Shown here piece after piece: positions 1 to 5,929 of a DNA stretch of 13,692 nt (positions within the stretch are counted from its first letter, which is position 1; each line of letters opens with the position of its first letter). A model generated the notes under the pieces. The model had not been told where the DNA came from. It did no database searches and saw nothing but the letters and a program-made list of their open reading frames with translations. The position numbers were made by a program, and so were the translations under genes. Source of the stretch: Bacillota bacterium (lineage in GTDB: Bacteria; Bacillota; Clostridia; Lachnospirales; Lachnospiraceae); NCBI GenBank assembly GCA_023387655.1, contig JAEWHR010000065.1, forward strand, positions 1 to 13,692, given 5' to 3'.

Positions 1-2
1 CA

Positions 3-95
3 GATCCACAATATATCTTTACTGAGGTAGGGATAGGATACCGCATGATAGATGAGGATCCGGCGCAAAGTGAAGATGAAAAAAGTGAGAGCTAA
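3..95 (+). CDS. C-terminal end of an OmpR/PhoB-family response regulator (KdpE-like), partial
   Basis: Frame 3 is open from the window edge to a TAA at 93-95 and gives 30 residues. It contains IFTEVGIGYRM, which matches the end of the winged-helix DNA-binding domain of OmpR-family response regulators. In that family the final beta-hairpin reads roughly (I/V)xTxxGxGYR(F/M), and KdpE proteins are especially close. The remaining tail is acidic (DEDPAQSEDEKSES) and is probably a disordered end. The gene would be the last of its transcription unit, because a strong hairpin terminator begins 31 bases after the stop. The receiver domain and phospho-acceptor Asp lie outside the window, so the KdpE assignment rests on this short motif only. 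Another PhoB-type regulator is possible. Confidence 0.7.
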   Translation, partial: DPQYIFTEVGIGYRMIDEDPAQSEDEKSES

Positions 96-125
96 AAGCG
101 CCCTTACCAAACTATGAAATAGAAC

Positions 126-167
126 AACTCCCAACTCCTCACTCATGAGGGGAAGGGAGTTATTTTT
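126..167 (+). terminator. Intrinsic terminator after the response regulator, possibly shared with pyruvate kinase
   Basis: The arms AACTCCC (126-132) and GGGAGTT (155-161) pair perfectly. An inner stem CCTC (137-140)/GAGG (147-150) is extended by a G-U and a C-G pair, and a short TATTTTTA tract follows on the + strand. On the minus strand the hairpin lies just beyond the pyruvate kinase stop but is followed only by a weak T-run (GTTCTATTT), so bidirectional use is plausible and less certain. Confidence 0.75.
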
Positions 168-170
168 ATA

Positions 171-1913
171 TTATCTATTACAGAATACAATTCCTTTTTT
201 CCCATCTAGCGTTACTATAGAACCAGTACGTAATATCTTTGTAGCATTTTCAGCACCTAGAATTACCGGAATATCAAGGCTTAACCCGACAATCGAAGCA
301 TGGGAATTAATTCCCGCTTGTTCCACGATGATTCCAGCTGCTTGTTTTAATTGCTCCATCATCTCATTATTCGTTTCTCGAGCCACTATAATATCTCCTG
401 GCTTAAAAATTTCACTTAGTTCCTTCTCATCGTTACATACGCAAAGACTTGAGCATACCTCACGGTCTATTAAGCCTCTTCCTTTTACTAAGATGTGCCC
501 CACTACTTGAACCTTAATTAGATTCGTTGTACCAGAAATTCCAAGTGGTACCCCTGCGGTAATAACAGCTAATTCACCTGATTTAACAAAACCTGCATTT
601 TCAGCTGCTTCCAATGCATGATCAAATAATGTATTAGCATCCACTTCCTCTGCGATTAAAAGCGGTACAACACCCCAAGATAAATTCATCTGACGACAAA
701 CATGTTCAAAGGTGGTACATGCGATAATAGAACTTGGTGGACGATATTTTGAAATCATTCTTGCAGTCTTACCGGATTTTGTGACCGTAATGATAGCGGC
801 TGCATTTAAGTCAATCGCTGTAGTACAGGTTGCGTGTGAGATTGCATTGGTTACATCCGGATTCATTAGACTATCTCTCTTTTTAAAACGTGATGCATAA
901 TCGATGTCTGCTTCCGTTCGCTTTGCGATTTTAACCATTGTCATTAATGCTTCTACTGGATATAAACCCGCTGCTGTTTCACCAGAAAGCATAATAGCAC
1001 TGGTTCCATCGTAAATCGCATTTGCAACATCCGTCGTCTCTGCTCTCGTTGGCCTTGGATTCTTCATCATAGAATCAAGCATCTGAGTTGCAGTTATTAC
1101 TTGCTTCTCTGCATTGTAAACTTTTTTTATAATCATTTTTTGAATGACAGGGACTTCTTCTAACGGAATCTCAACCCCCATATCACCACGAGCAACCATT
1201 ATACCATCTGATACACGGATAATTTCATCAATATTACTTACCCCTTGAAGATTTTCAATCTTTGCAATGATATTGATCGTATTACAATTATACTCATTTA
1301 GTATTTTACGAATTTGGATAATATCATCTGCACATCTTGTGAAAGATGCTGCAATAAAGTCAAATCCCTGCTCAATACCAAAAACGATATCCTCATAATC
1401 ACGTTTGCTTATAAATGGCATGGATAACTCTACACCAGGTACATTAACACCTTTATAATTTGAAATCATACCTCCATTTAGAACTTCACAAATGATGTCT
1501 GTATCCGTAATGTTAAATACTTTAAGCTCTAAAAGTCCATCATCAATTAATATTTTTACCCCATTTTTTATGTCACGTATTAAGTTTTTATATGTAATCG
1601 AAACCTGTGTTTCATCTCCGACAATATCATTTGTCGTTAGGGTAAAAATCTGACCCTTTTTTAACTCAATTTTTCCACTTTCAAATGTACCAATACGGAT
1701 CTCTGGTCCTCTCGTATCAAGCAACGTAGCAATTGGTAATTTCAATTCCGTACGAAGTCGGTGAATTCGTTCATAGTTTCTTTTATGCTGTGCATAATCA
1801 CCATGCGAAAAATTGAATCTGGCAACATCCATACCCTCAATCATGAGTTGACGCAAAACTGCATCGTCATCGGTTGCAGGGCCCAGGGTACAAACAATTT
1901 TTGTTTTCCTCAT
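171..1913 (-). CDS. pyk: Pyruvate kinase, long form with C-terminal PEP-utiliser-like domain
   Basis: This enzyme converts phosphoenolpyruvate and ADP to pyruvate and ATP in the last step of cytoplasmic glycolysis. The 580-residue protein begins RKTKIVCTLGPAT, a typical pyruvate kinase start. It carries the LLDTRGPEIRIG segment (about 65-76) and the active-site signature IAKIENLQG with the catalytic Lys (about 218) and metal-ligand Glu. RGDMGVE and the SGETAAG loop of the barrel domain follow. The end (about 480-580) holds GIINSHA-like sequence (GINSHAS, His about 538) resembling the phosphohistidine domain of PPDK and enzyme I. This extra C-terminal domain is typical of Bacillus and Clostridia pyruvate kinases and explains the length beyond about 470 residues. 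Two ATGs are adjacent; the GGAGG at 1920-1924 is 3 nt from the first (1916) and 6 nt from the second (1913), so I prefer 1913. The gene is monocistronic, with its own promoter. Confidence 0.96.
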   Translation of the reverse strand: MRKTKIVCTLGPATDDDAVLRQLMIEGMDVARFNFSHGDYAQHKRNYERIHRLRTELKLPIATLLDTRGPEIRIGTFESGKIELKKGQIFTLTTNDIVGDETQVSITYKNLIRDIKNGVKILIDDGLLELKVFNITDTDIICEVLNGGMISNYKGVNVPGVELSMPFISKRDYEDIVFGIEQGFDFIAASFTRCADDIIQIRKILNEYNCNTINIIAKIENLQGVSNIDEIIRVSDGIMVARGDMGVEIPLEEVPVIQKMIIKKVYNAEKQVITATQMLDSMMKNPRPTRAETTDVANAIYDGTSAIMLSGETAAGLYPVEALMTMVKIAKRTEADIDYASRFKKRDSLMNPDVTNAISHATCTTAIDLNAAAIITVTKSGKTARMISKYRPPSSIIACTTFEHVCRQMNLSWGVVPLLIAEEVDANTLFDHALEAAENAGFVKSGELAVITAGVPLGISGTTNLIKVQVVGHILVKGRGLIDREVCSSLCVCNDEKELSEIFKPGDIIVARETNNEMMEQLKQAAGIIVEQAGINSHASIVGLSLDIPVILGAENATKILRTGSIVTLDGKKGIVFCNR

Positions 1914-1960
1914 CATAATCCTCCATCTCTTCTGTCAAACATCAAGTAACCTATAAAAGT

Positions 1961-1990
1961 ATTATATAATACTAACCATAATTATGTAAA
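1961..1990 (-). promoter_or_regulatory. Promoter of pyruvate kinase
   Basis: Read on the minus strand, a -35 TTTACA (1985-1990) and a perfect -10 TATAAT (1961-1966) are separated by 18 bp. The expected transcription start is near 1954, leaving a leader of about 40 nt with the GGAGG ribosome binding site close to the start codon. This is a strong housekeeping sigma-A-type promoter and fits a glycolytic gene. Confidence 0.8.
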
Positions 1991-2236
1991 TCTAAAGTAC
2001 GGGAATTTTTCACAACTTCTCCCATATTTAATTCATGCATTTTATACCATAGTTTTCCATGTCCAACAAGTTCAGTAAGCATTTCTTAACGGAATCTTAT
2101 CATAAGATACTAAATTTAAATTAATTATGTAATTTTCCATGACATGATTCTTGCTACTAACTATCTTTAATAAAAAAATTTTATCTATAAAATATTTTTA
2201 TCAAGCTTCTTTTAAATGAATTCAGAACACTGTGGC

Positions 2237-2336
2237 TTCGCCACTCTAAGCTCCGCGAATCAACAAATTCAGGGCTATGCCACTTTGTCGCGCCGAAGCG
2301 TCAGCGGAGTGCGCATCCCTCGGAGAGTTTTTTAAT
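2237..2336 (+). repeat. GC-rich dispersed repeat, copy 1 (inverted relative to 13593-13692)
   Basis: These 100 bases match the reverse complement of 13593-13692 at 99 positions; the only difference is T at 2276 against G in the other copy. The segment is visibly richer in GC than its AT-rich surroundings. It can fold: ATGCCACT (2277-2284) pairs with AGTGCGCAT (2308-2316) with one bulge, around an inner CGC (2289-2291)/GCG (2298-2300) stem. At its left border GTGGC-TTC-GCCAC (2232-2244) forms a further small hairpin. No open reading frame or transposase is associated. It is most likely a non-coding interspersed repeat family of this genome (MITE- or REP-like), which is inference. Confidence 0.85.
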
Positions 2337-2341
2337 AAATA

Positions 2342-2352
2342 GACTCGCGGAG
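2342..2352 (+). repeat. Short inverted partner of the dispersed-repeat left part
   Basis: GACTCGCGGAG here is the reverse complement of 2251-2261 inside the repeat except for one base (CTCCGCGAaTC against CTCCGCGAgTC). It lies just outside the 100 bp shared with the second copy. It could be an element end or a decayed extra piece of repeat; the sequence alone does not decide. Confidence 0.4.
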
Positions 2353-2410
2353 TAATTTCCTAATTTATTAAAAAATACATAGAAAATCACTATGTCGTAT
2401 CACTTAATTA

Positions 2411-2419
2411 TGTTATAAT
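2411..2419 (+). promoter_or_regulatory. Extended -10 promoter of the Crp/Fnr-family gene
   Basis: TGTTATAAT is a TGn-extended, perfect -10 (TATAAT at 2414-2419), 62 bases before the start codon. No good -35 is seen 16-18 bp upstream (the region reads TATGTC). A dyad CATAG-N7-CTATG (2378-2394), containing TCAC, is centred about 33 bp before the last -10 base. That is close to, but not identical with, the operator position at the nearby thiol genes, so autoregulation is possible but weakly supported. Confidence 0.6.
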
Positions 2420-2481
2420 ACTATTATTCCTAGCGAGTTTTCTCTATATGATTACTAGTTAGATAGAAAAAGGGAGGGCTT

Positions 2482-3156
2482 ATGATAACACAAGAAGACT
2501 TAGAATATTTAGGTACCAAGCTATCATTCTTGCCTAAATTGACAAAGGAAGAGATGGATATCTTTTTGAATCAGACTTCCCCGGTATTATTTCAAAAGGA
2601 CACCATTATCTACAATAATAGTGCAGAATGTCTTGGTGTATTAATTGTAAAAAAAGGTACCCTACGAGCACATATGCTTTCAGAACAAGGGAAAGATATT
2701 ACCTTATATCGTTTATCGGACGGAGATGTCTGCGTACTCTCTGCTTCCTGTGTACTTAAAAATATTACGTTTGACGTTAATATACAAGCAGAATCGGATA
2801 CTGAGGCTTACTTAATCAAATCATGTGCATTTCAAAAGCTCATGGAACATAATATTTATGTTGAAAATTTTTCTTACCGAACCACTATTGATCGGTTCTC
2901 CGATGTGATGTGGACTATGGAGCAGATATTATTTATGAGCTTTGATAAACGTTTGGCTGTATTTTTATTAGATGAATCTATAAAACAAAAACAAGATATG
3001 ATTTCTTTAACCCATGCACAGATAGCGAAATATATTGGTAGTGCCAGAGAAGTTGTATCCCGTATGCTAAAGCATTTTGAAGAAGATGGTATTGTATCTC
3101 TTACAAGAGGCGGTATTGAAATTTTAGATAAAAAGAAATTAAAAGCTATTATTTAA
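2482..3156 (+). CDS. Crp/Fnr-family transcriptional regulator with cysteine-rich sensor domain
   Basis: This is a 224-residue cytoplasmic DNA-binding regulator. Residues about 15-120 form the cyclic-nucleotide-binding-type beta-barrel (IVKKGTLRAHMLSEQGKDI, YRLSDGD). Residues about 125-160 form the dimerisation helix, and about 170-222 the Crp-type winged HTH (LTHAQIAKYIG, then REVVSRMLKHFEEDG). In the recognition helix E190, S193 and R194 follow the ExxSR pattern of FNR/CRP proteins that contact TGA-type half-sites. Four cysteines (C50, C84, C90, C115) all lie in the sensor half and none in the HTH. No clear cAMP-binding arginine/serine signature is seen, so a redox, metal-cluster or sulfur signal is more likely; this is inference. 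A good ribosome binding site (AGGGAGG) precedes the ATG. The gene stands next to thioredoxin and may control the palindromes at 3835-3849 and 5031-5045. The exact ligand is unknown. Confidence 0.9.
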   Translation: MITQEDLEYLGTKLSFLPKLTKEEMDIFLNQTSPVLFQKDTIIYNNSAECLGVLIVKKGTLRAHMLSEQGKDITLYRLSDGDVCVLSASCVLKNITFDVNIQAESDTEAYLIKSCAFQKLMEHNIYVENFSYRTTIDRFSDVMWTMEQILFMSFDKRLAVFLLDESIKQKQDMISLTHAQIAKYIGSAREVVSRMLKHFEEDGIVSLTRGGIEILDKKKLKAII

Positions 3157-3199
3157 TTTGTCTAGTAACAAATATCTTATTTTTAACCGTTCAATGGAA

Positions 3200-3236
3200 A
3201 TCTTATTTTTTATTCTGTCTAATAAGATCTTTTTAT
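3200..3236 (+). terminator. AU-rich terminator candidate after the Crp/Fnr gene
   Basis: ATCTTATT (3200-3207) and AATAAGAT (3221-3228) pair perfectly around a 13-nt loop and are followed by CTTTTTATT. The stem is all but free of GC pairs, so it would be weak; the larger hairpin downstream is the more credible stop. Confidence 0.4.
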
Positions 3237-3273
3237 TAAATCTATTTAATAAATAACTTATTTACTAAAGTTA

Positions 3274-3351
3274 TTAAAAAAAGAGGAGGACTCGTTTCCC
3301 AAAAGAAAGCTCCTATGCTTCCTTTTGAGTTATAGTTCCTCCTCGCTTTTT
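3274..3351. terminator. Bidirectional terminator between the Crp/Fnr gene and thioredoxin
   Basis: GAGGAGGA (3283-3290) pairs with TCCTCCTC (3337-3344). Inside it CTC/GAG and AAAAG-AAAGC/GCTT-CCTTTT extend the hairpin around a TCCTAT loop. On the + strand GCTTTTTAG follows. On the minus strand the reverse complement of the preceding A-run gives TTTTTTT. The two genes converge here, so one structure can end both transcripts. Confidence 0.8.
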
Positions 3352-3404
3352 AGTTTAAAATAAATAAGAATAATCCGCATAAATCTTATAGGTTAAGGAT
3401 GATC

Positions 3405-3719
3405 TTATTGTGCTGGAAGCATCTTTAAAATATCCTTTTTAGATTTAAATCCGACACTGCTGGTAACCAAATTACCATTTTGTAAAACTGCTAATGTTGG
3501 AATACTCATTACTCGATAGGCGCTTGCTAGTTCGGACTGTTCATCTACATTAATCTTGCAGACTTTAATGTGCTCTTCTTCTTTCGCGATTTCATCGATG
3601 ACTGGAGATAACATTTTACATGGTCCACACCAAGGTGCCCAAAAATCAAGTAAAACGACCTTGTCTTCCTCTAATACTTCTTCTTTATAATTTTCCTTAG
3701 TTACATGTAATACGTCCAT
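3405..3719 (-). CDS. trxA: Thioredoxin (cytoplasmic)
   Basis: This 104-residue protein has the full thioredoxin fold and no signal peptide. The active site WCGPC is at residues 30-34 (C31 and C34) in the classic FWAPWCGPCK context, and the cis-proline is at residue 74 (MSIPTLAV). Length and motifs are those of standard thioredoxins, which reduce protein disulfides using electrons from thioredoxin reductase. A GGGAGG ribosome binding site precedes the ATG. The gene has its own promoter whose -35 is poor and whose upstream palindrome sits at about -41, suggesting activator control. No reductase gene is adjacent. With CcdA and the TlpA-like protein 1.5-3 kb away, this thioredoxin is the natural cytoplasmic electron donor for the membrane relay (inference). 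Whether it is the main or an accessory thioredoxin of the cell cannot be told. Confidence 0.96.
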   Translation of the reverse strand: MDVLHVTKENYKEEVLEEDKVVLLDFWAPWCGPCKMLSPVIDEIAKEEEHIKVCKINVDEQSELASAYRVMSIPTLAVLQNGNLVTSSVGFKSKKDILKMLPAQ

Positions 3720-3808
3720 AGTTAGACCTCCCTTTATTTGTCTTTATATTTTTAAGATATCACCAACGTGAATACCTTAAATAAGAATCATTTTTTATTT
3801 CTGAACTC

Positions 3809-3814
3809 ATTATA
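3809..3814 (-). promoter_or_regulatory. -10 element of the thioredoxin promoter
   Basis: On the minus strand this is a perfect TATAAT, about 90 bases before the start codon. The bases 16-18 bp upstream (for example CAGATA) do not resemble TTGACA. A perfect -10, a missing -35 and a palindrome centred 34 bp upstream of the last -10 base together match a class II Crp/Fnr-activated promoter. Confidence 0.65.
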
Positions 3815-3834
3815 TCTTAGTTCAAAAAATTTAT

Positions 3835-3849
3835 CTGTGATTAAGTCAC
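3835..3849. promoter_or_regulatory. Crp/Fnr-type operator, copy 1 (thioredoxin/MerR intergenic)
   Basis: CTGTGATTAAGTCAC contains the inverted repeat GTGA-N5-TCAC (3837-3849, centre 3843). The same 15 bases occur on the opposite strand at 5031-5045. The centre lies 34 bp upstream of the last base of the thioredoxin -10, i.e. about -41 from the likely start of transcription. For the divergent MerR promoter the centre would be near -73. GTGA/TCAC half-sites are characteristic of Crp/Fnr-superfamily regulators, one of which is encoded 680 bp away. Confidence 0.7.
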
Positions 3850-3900
3850 CGTCGTAAAATATCATAGTTAGACATATTTTTCTCTCATTCTTTTTGGATA

Positions 3901-3909
3901 TGTTATAAT
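3901..3909 (+). promoter_or_regulatory. Extended -10 promoter of the MerR-family gene
   Basis: TGTTATAAT gives a TGn-extended consensus -10 (TATAAT 3904-3909), with an expected start near 3916 and a leader of about 120 nt. No convincing -35 and no obvious MerR-type dyad in the spacer were found. Confidence 0.5.
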
Positions 3910-4034
3910 GAAGTGGAATCCATTTTTATTGTCATATACTTTAGAATATGCTTAATCTACATAGAACAGAATATAAACAAGAATCACACATGAACTGTTA
4001 CTAAAAATAACTATAAGAAAGAAAGGGATATCAA

Positions 4035-4421
4035 ATGAGTTATAGTATAAAAGAAGTTTCAGAACAAACCGGTTTAACTGAACATACCATACGCTATTAT
4101 GACCGAGAAGGTCTTCTTCCCTTATTAAAAAGAGAAAAAACTGGGAAACGTTCATTTTCCGATAATGACATTCAATGGCTTGGTCTCATCTGCTGCTTAA
4201 AAAATTCTGGAATGTCCATAGAAAAAATAAAGGAATTTATGTTCTTATGCTTAAATGGAGAGGAAACCTGTGAACAAAGGAAAGAGATGCTAGAATTACA
4301 TAAAATATTTATCCTTGAACAAATTGAATTGTTAAATCGCAGCCTTTCTACAATCGAATATAAAATCGAACACTACAAGGAGATTGGTGTCTTCCATCTC
4401 GATGCTACTCCCTTGAATTAA
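4035..4421 (+). CDS. MerR-family transcriptional regulator
   Basis: This is a 128-residue regulator. Its N-terminal winged HTH reads YSIKEVSEQTGLTEHTIRYY then DREGLLP (about 3-30), the family hallmark. An effector/dimerisation part with a long helix (about 75-118) follows. It ends without the metal-binding cysteine loop of MerR, CueR or ZntR. Cysteines occur at 53, 54, 72 and 79. The C53-C54 pair sits in the LICCLKNSGMSI segment, where the AdhR/NmlR-like branch has a conserved reactive cysteine sensing aldehydes or other electrophiles. That makes a thiol-reactive signal a reasonable guess, not a proven one. AGAAAGGG precedes the ATG. The gene is divergent from thioredoxin and convergent with the rhodanese gene, so it shares the intergenic operator with thioredoxin. 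Its targets are not visible. Confidence 0.9.
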   Translation: MSYSIKEVSEQTGLTEHTIRYYDREGLLPLLKREKTGKRSFSDNDIQWLGLICCLKNSGMSIEKIKEFMFLCLNGEETCEQRKEMLELHKIFILEQIELLNRSLSTIEYKIEHYKEIGVFHLDATPLN

Positions 4422-4471
4422 TATCATATTATCCTCTTTTGATGAAAAAGCTATGCTAGGTACATCGAAAA

Positions 4472-4508
4472 ATAAGGTTGTTGCTATAAATAGTCGCAAC
4501 AACCTTAT
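4472..4508 (-). terminator. Terminator of the rhodanese gene
   Basis: A perfect 13-bp stem, ATAAGGTTGTTGC (4472-4484) with GCAACAACCTTAT (4496-4508), encloses an 11-nt loop. On the minus strand it is followed by a T-rich run (TTATTTTTCG). It starts 13 bases after the rhodanese stop. On the + strand only ATATG follows, so it would serve the MerR gene less well. Confidence 0.8.
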
Positions 4509-4520
4509 ATGAAAATAAAC

Positions 4521-4964
4521 TTATTTTACAATCTCATATTCCCAGTCAATAATTCCACCAAACTCATATACATTCGTATAACCAAGCTCGACCAATTCTT
4601 GACTTGCGATCTTACTTCTTCGCCCACTGCGACAATAAACTAATATCTTCTTATCCTTATCTGGTAGTATTTCCTCTGCACGGTTTAATATATCACTCAC
4701 GGGTAAAAGTATAGAATCCTCAATATGTCCTTCTAAGTATTCTTCCTCCATACGAACATCTAAGATTATTAACTCCTCATCGGAATCCATCATTTCTTTC
4801 GCTTCACTTTGTGTGATTTCAGTATAGGTCTGTTGTCCCATGTCTGTCTCCTCCTTTGATGCATCTTGTTTTTTTGAACAGCCCATTAGTATCACCATTC
4901 CTGTTAACATTAGTAATATATAGGTAACTCCTTTGAGTAAAGGTGAATAGCTTTTCACTTTCAT
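4521..4964 (-). CDS. Rhodanese-domain lipoprotein (exported sulfurtransferase-like protein)
   Basis: This 147-residue protein starts with a lipoprotein signal: a basic start, hydrophobic core (about 11-27) and lipobox LMGC with C29, so it should be anchored on the outer face of the membrane. After a charged linker a single rhodanese domain spans about 45-147. Visible markers are IILDVR, the GHI turn, and the active loop CRSGRRS with catalytic C111; EFGGIIDW closes the domain. The six-residue loop with C-R-S-G-R is the small, single-domain PspE/GlpE-like type, acting on sulfane sulfur (thiosulfate or persulfide), although the natural substrate is unknown. A good AAGGAG site precedes the ATG. 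The gene is divergent from ccdA and shares a symmetric promoter region with it, tying it to the thiol-redox relay. Confidence 0.93.
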   Translation of the reverse strand: MKVKSYSPLLKGVTYILLMLTGMVILMGCSKKQDASKEETDMGQQTYTEITQSEAKEMMDSDEELIILDVRMEEEYLEGHIEDSILLPVSDILNRAEEILPDKDKKILVYCRSGRRSKIASQELVELGYTNVYEFGGIIDWEYEIVK

Positions 4965-5002
4965 AAAATCACTCCTTGATTATTCTAAATTTGTCTCATT
5001 TT

Positions 5003-5011
5003 ATTCTAACA
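5003..5011 (-). promoter_or_regulatory. Extended -10 promoter of the rhodanese gene
   Basis: On the minus strand this reads TGTTAGAAT, a TGn-extended -10 (TAGAAT at 5003-5008). Its last base is 34 bp from the centre of the operator at 5031-5045. The identical nonamer faces the other way at 5063-5071, at exactly the same distance from that centre. Confidence 0.65.
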
Positions 5012-5030
5012 AAGTAAAATATAATCGTAT

Positions 5031-5045
5031 GTGACTTAATCACAG
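5031..5045. promoter_or_regulatory. Crp/Fnr-type operator, copy 2 (rhodanese/ccdA intergenic)
   Basis: GTGACTTAATCACAG is the exact reverse complement of the site at 3835-3849. Its dyad GTGA-N5-TCAC (5031-5043) is centred at 5037, precisely midway between the two divergent TGTTAGAAT elements. One dimer bound here would occupy about -41 for both promoters. Confidence 0.75.
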
Positions 5046-5062
5046 TAATTTTATATGAATTC

Positions 5063-5071
5063 TGTTAGAAT
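5063..5071 (+). promoter_or_regulatory. Extended -10 promoter of ccdA
   Basis: TGTTAGAAT on the + strand gives a TGn-extended -10 (TAGAAT 5066-5071) with an expected start near 5078 and a leader of about 118 nt. The last base lies 34 bp from the operator centre, as at the thioredoxin and rhodanese promoters. No TTGACA-like -35 is present, in keeping with dependence on an activator. Confidence 0.65.
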
Positions 5072-5195
5072 AATTTACACTAGGTATACAATCGTATAAA
5101 ATAAAGAAACTACACCTAGCAACAAGAAAAAGCATGCCATACAAACATTTCCTTGGCATAAATAATGAAAGCAATCAGACGATGAAAGGAGATTT

Positions 5196-5864
5196 ATGCA
5201 GTATATTATATCCTTCTTAGAAGGTATCATCACTTTTATTTCCCCATGTTTATTACCAATGTTGCCGCTATATATTACATATATCGCTGGGCAACCTGAT
5301 ACTCGGACCAAATATGGCACCTTAAAAAATGCCCTTTTGTTTATCTTAGGTTTTTCCACTACCTTTGTCCTTATGGGTGCATTTGCTGGAACACTCGGTA
5401 GATTTCTCATAAGGTACCAAACTGCAATAAACATTATATCTGGTATCTTCTTAATCTTACTAGGACTAAGCTTTTTAGGTGTTATAAAAATCCCACTATT
5501 TCGCGGGATGAATAGTCATAAGCTAACAAAAACAAAAAATCAATCCATTGCCGCCTTTCTCTTTGGTATTATCTTCTCTATCGGTTGGACTCCTTGTGTA
5601 GGTGCCTTCCTTGGTTCTGCTCTTGTGATGGCTGCACAAACCGGAAGTACTGTAAAAGGTATTGTAATGTTGCTTATGTACGCACTTGGTTTAGGTCTAC
5701 CATTTTTATTAAGTGCATTATTAATTGATCAATTAAAATCTACTTTTGATTTCCTAAAGAGGAATTCAAGAAAGATTTCTTATATTTCAGCCGGACTATT
5801 AATTTTGATGGGTATACTATTCCTCACCGGTGCTTATAGTGCTGTATTTTCTTTTTTACAATAG
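5196..5864 (+). CDS. ccdA: CcdA-type membrane thiol-disulfide transporter
   Basis: This 222-residue polytopic protein of the CcdA/DsbD-beta family moves reducing equivalents from cytoplasmic thioredoxin across the membrane to extracytoplasmic thioredoxin-like proteins. About six hydrophobic segments are visible. The two redox cysteines sit in the expected contexts: C18 in FISPCLLPMLPLY in the first helix and C134 in GWTPCVGAFLG in the fourth. Length is usual for the minimal CcdA form. AAAGGAG lies 5-6 nt before the ATG. It is divergent from the rhodanese gene and followed 246 bases later by the TlpA-like gene, its likely partner. The cysteine-proline pairs are intact, so it should be active. 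No cytochrome c biogenesis genes are seen, so the downstream substrate is more likely TlpA and secreted thiol proteins (inference). Confidence 0.93.
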   Translation: MQYIISFLEGIITFISPCLLPMLPLYITYIAGQPDTRTKYGTLKNALLFILGFSTTFVLMGAFAGTLGRFLIRYQTAINIISGIFLILLGLSFLGVIKIPLFRGMNSHKLTKTKNQSIAAFLFGIIFSIGWTPCVGAFLGSALVMAAQTGSTVKGIVMLLMYALGLGLPFLLSALLIDQLKSTFDFLKRNSRKISYISAGLLILMGILFLTGAYSAVFSFLQ

Positions 5865-5912
5865 AAAGTTTGTTTGAATTTGTTAATGTTAACACTAAGA
5901 TTCTTAACATAA

Positions 5913-5929
5913 CATAGATGCAGTCTATG
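5913..5929. other. Small hairpin after ccdA
   Basis: CATAGA (5913-5918) and TCTATG (5924-5929) pair around a 5-nt loop. No T-run follows, so this is not a convincing terminator and read-through from ccdA into the TlpA-like gene remains possible. Confidence 0.25.

Larger units (their letters stand above)
1991..2410. other. Gene-free stretch between pyruvate kinase and the Crp/Fnr gene
   Basis: No supported coding region is found on either strand. Apart from the dispersed repeat (2237-2336) and its short inverted partner, the DNA is very AT-rich with homopolymer runs and no recognisable RNA gene. The region just before 2411 carries the possible dyad discussed with the Crp/Fnr promoter. Confidence 0.6.

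Noticed and set aside
712..900. Open frames on the + strand across the pyruvate kinase gene
   Set aside because: They lack ribosome binding sites and lie wholly opposite a strongly conserved enzyme; they are shadow frames. The same applies to + strand frames opposite the binding-protein gene (6971-7477).
2237..2336. Possible CRISPR repeat or tRNA-like structure in the GC-rich repeat
   Set aside because: Only one copy per locus, no regular spacers, no anticodon arm or CCA-type end; it is a dispersed repeat.
3952..4155. Minus-strand hydrophobic ORF overlapping the start of the MerR gene
   Set aside because: It is antisense to a clear HTH domain and has no ribosome binding site; its hydrophobicity comes from the AT-rich antisense strand.
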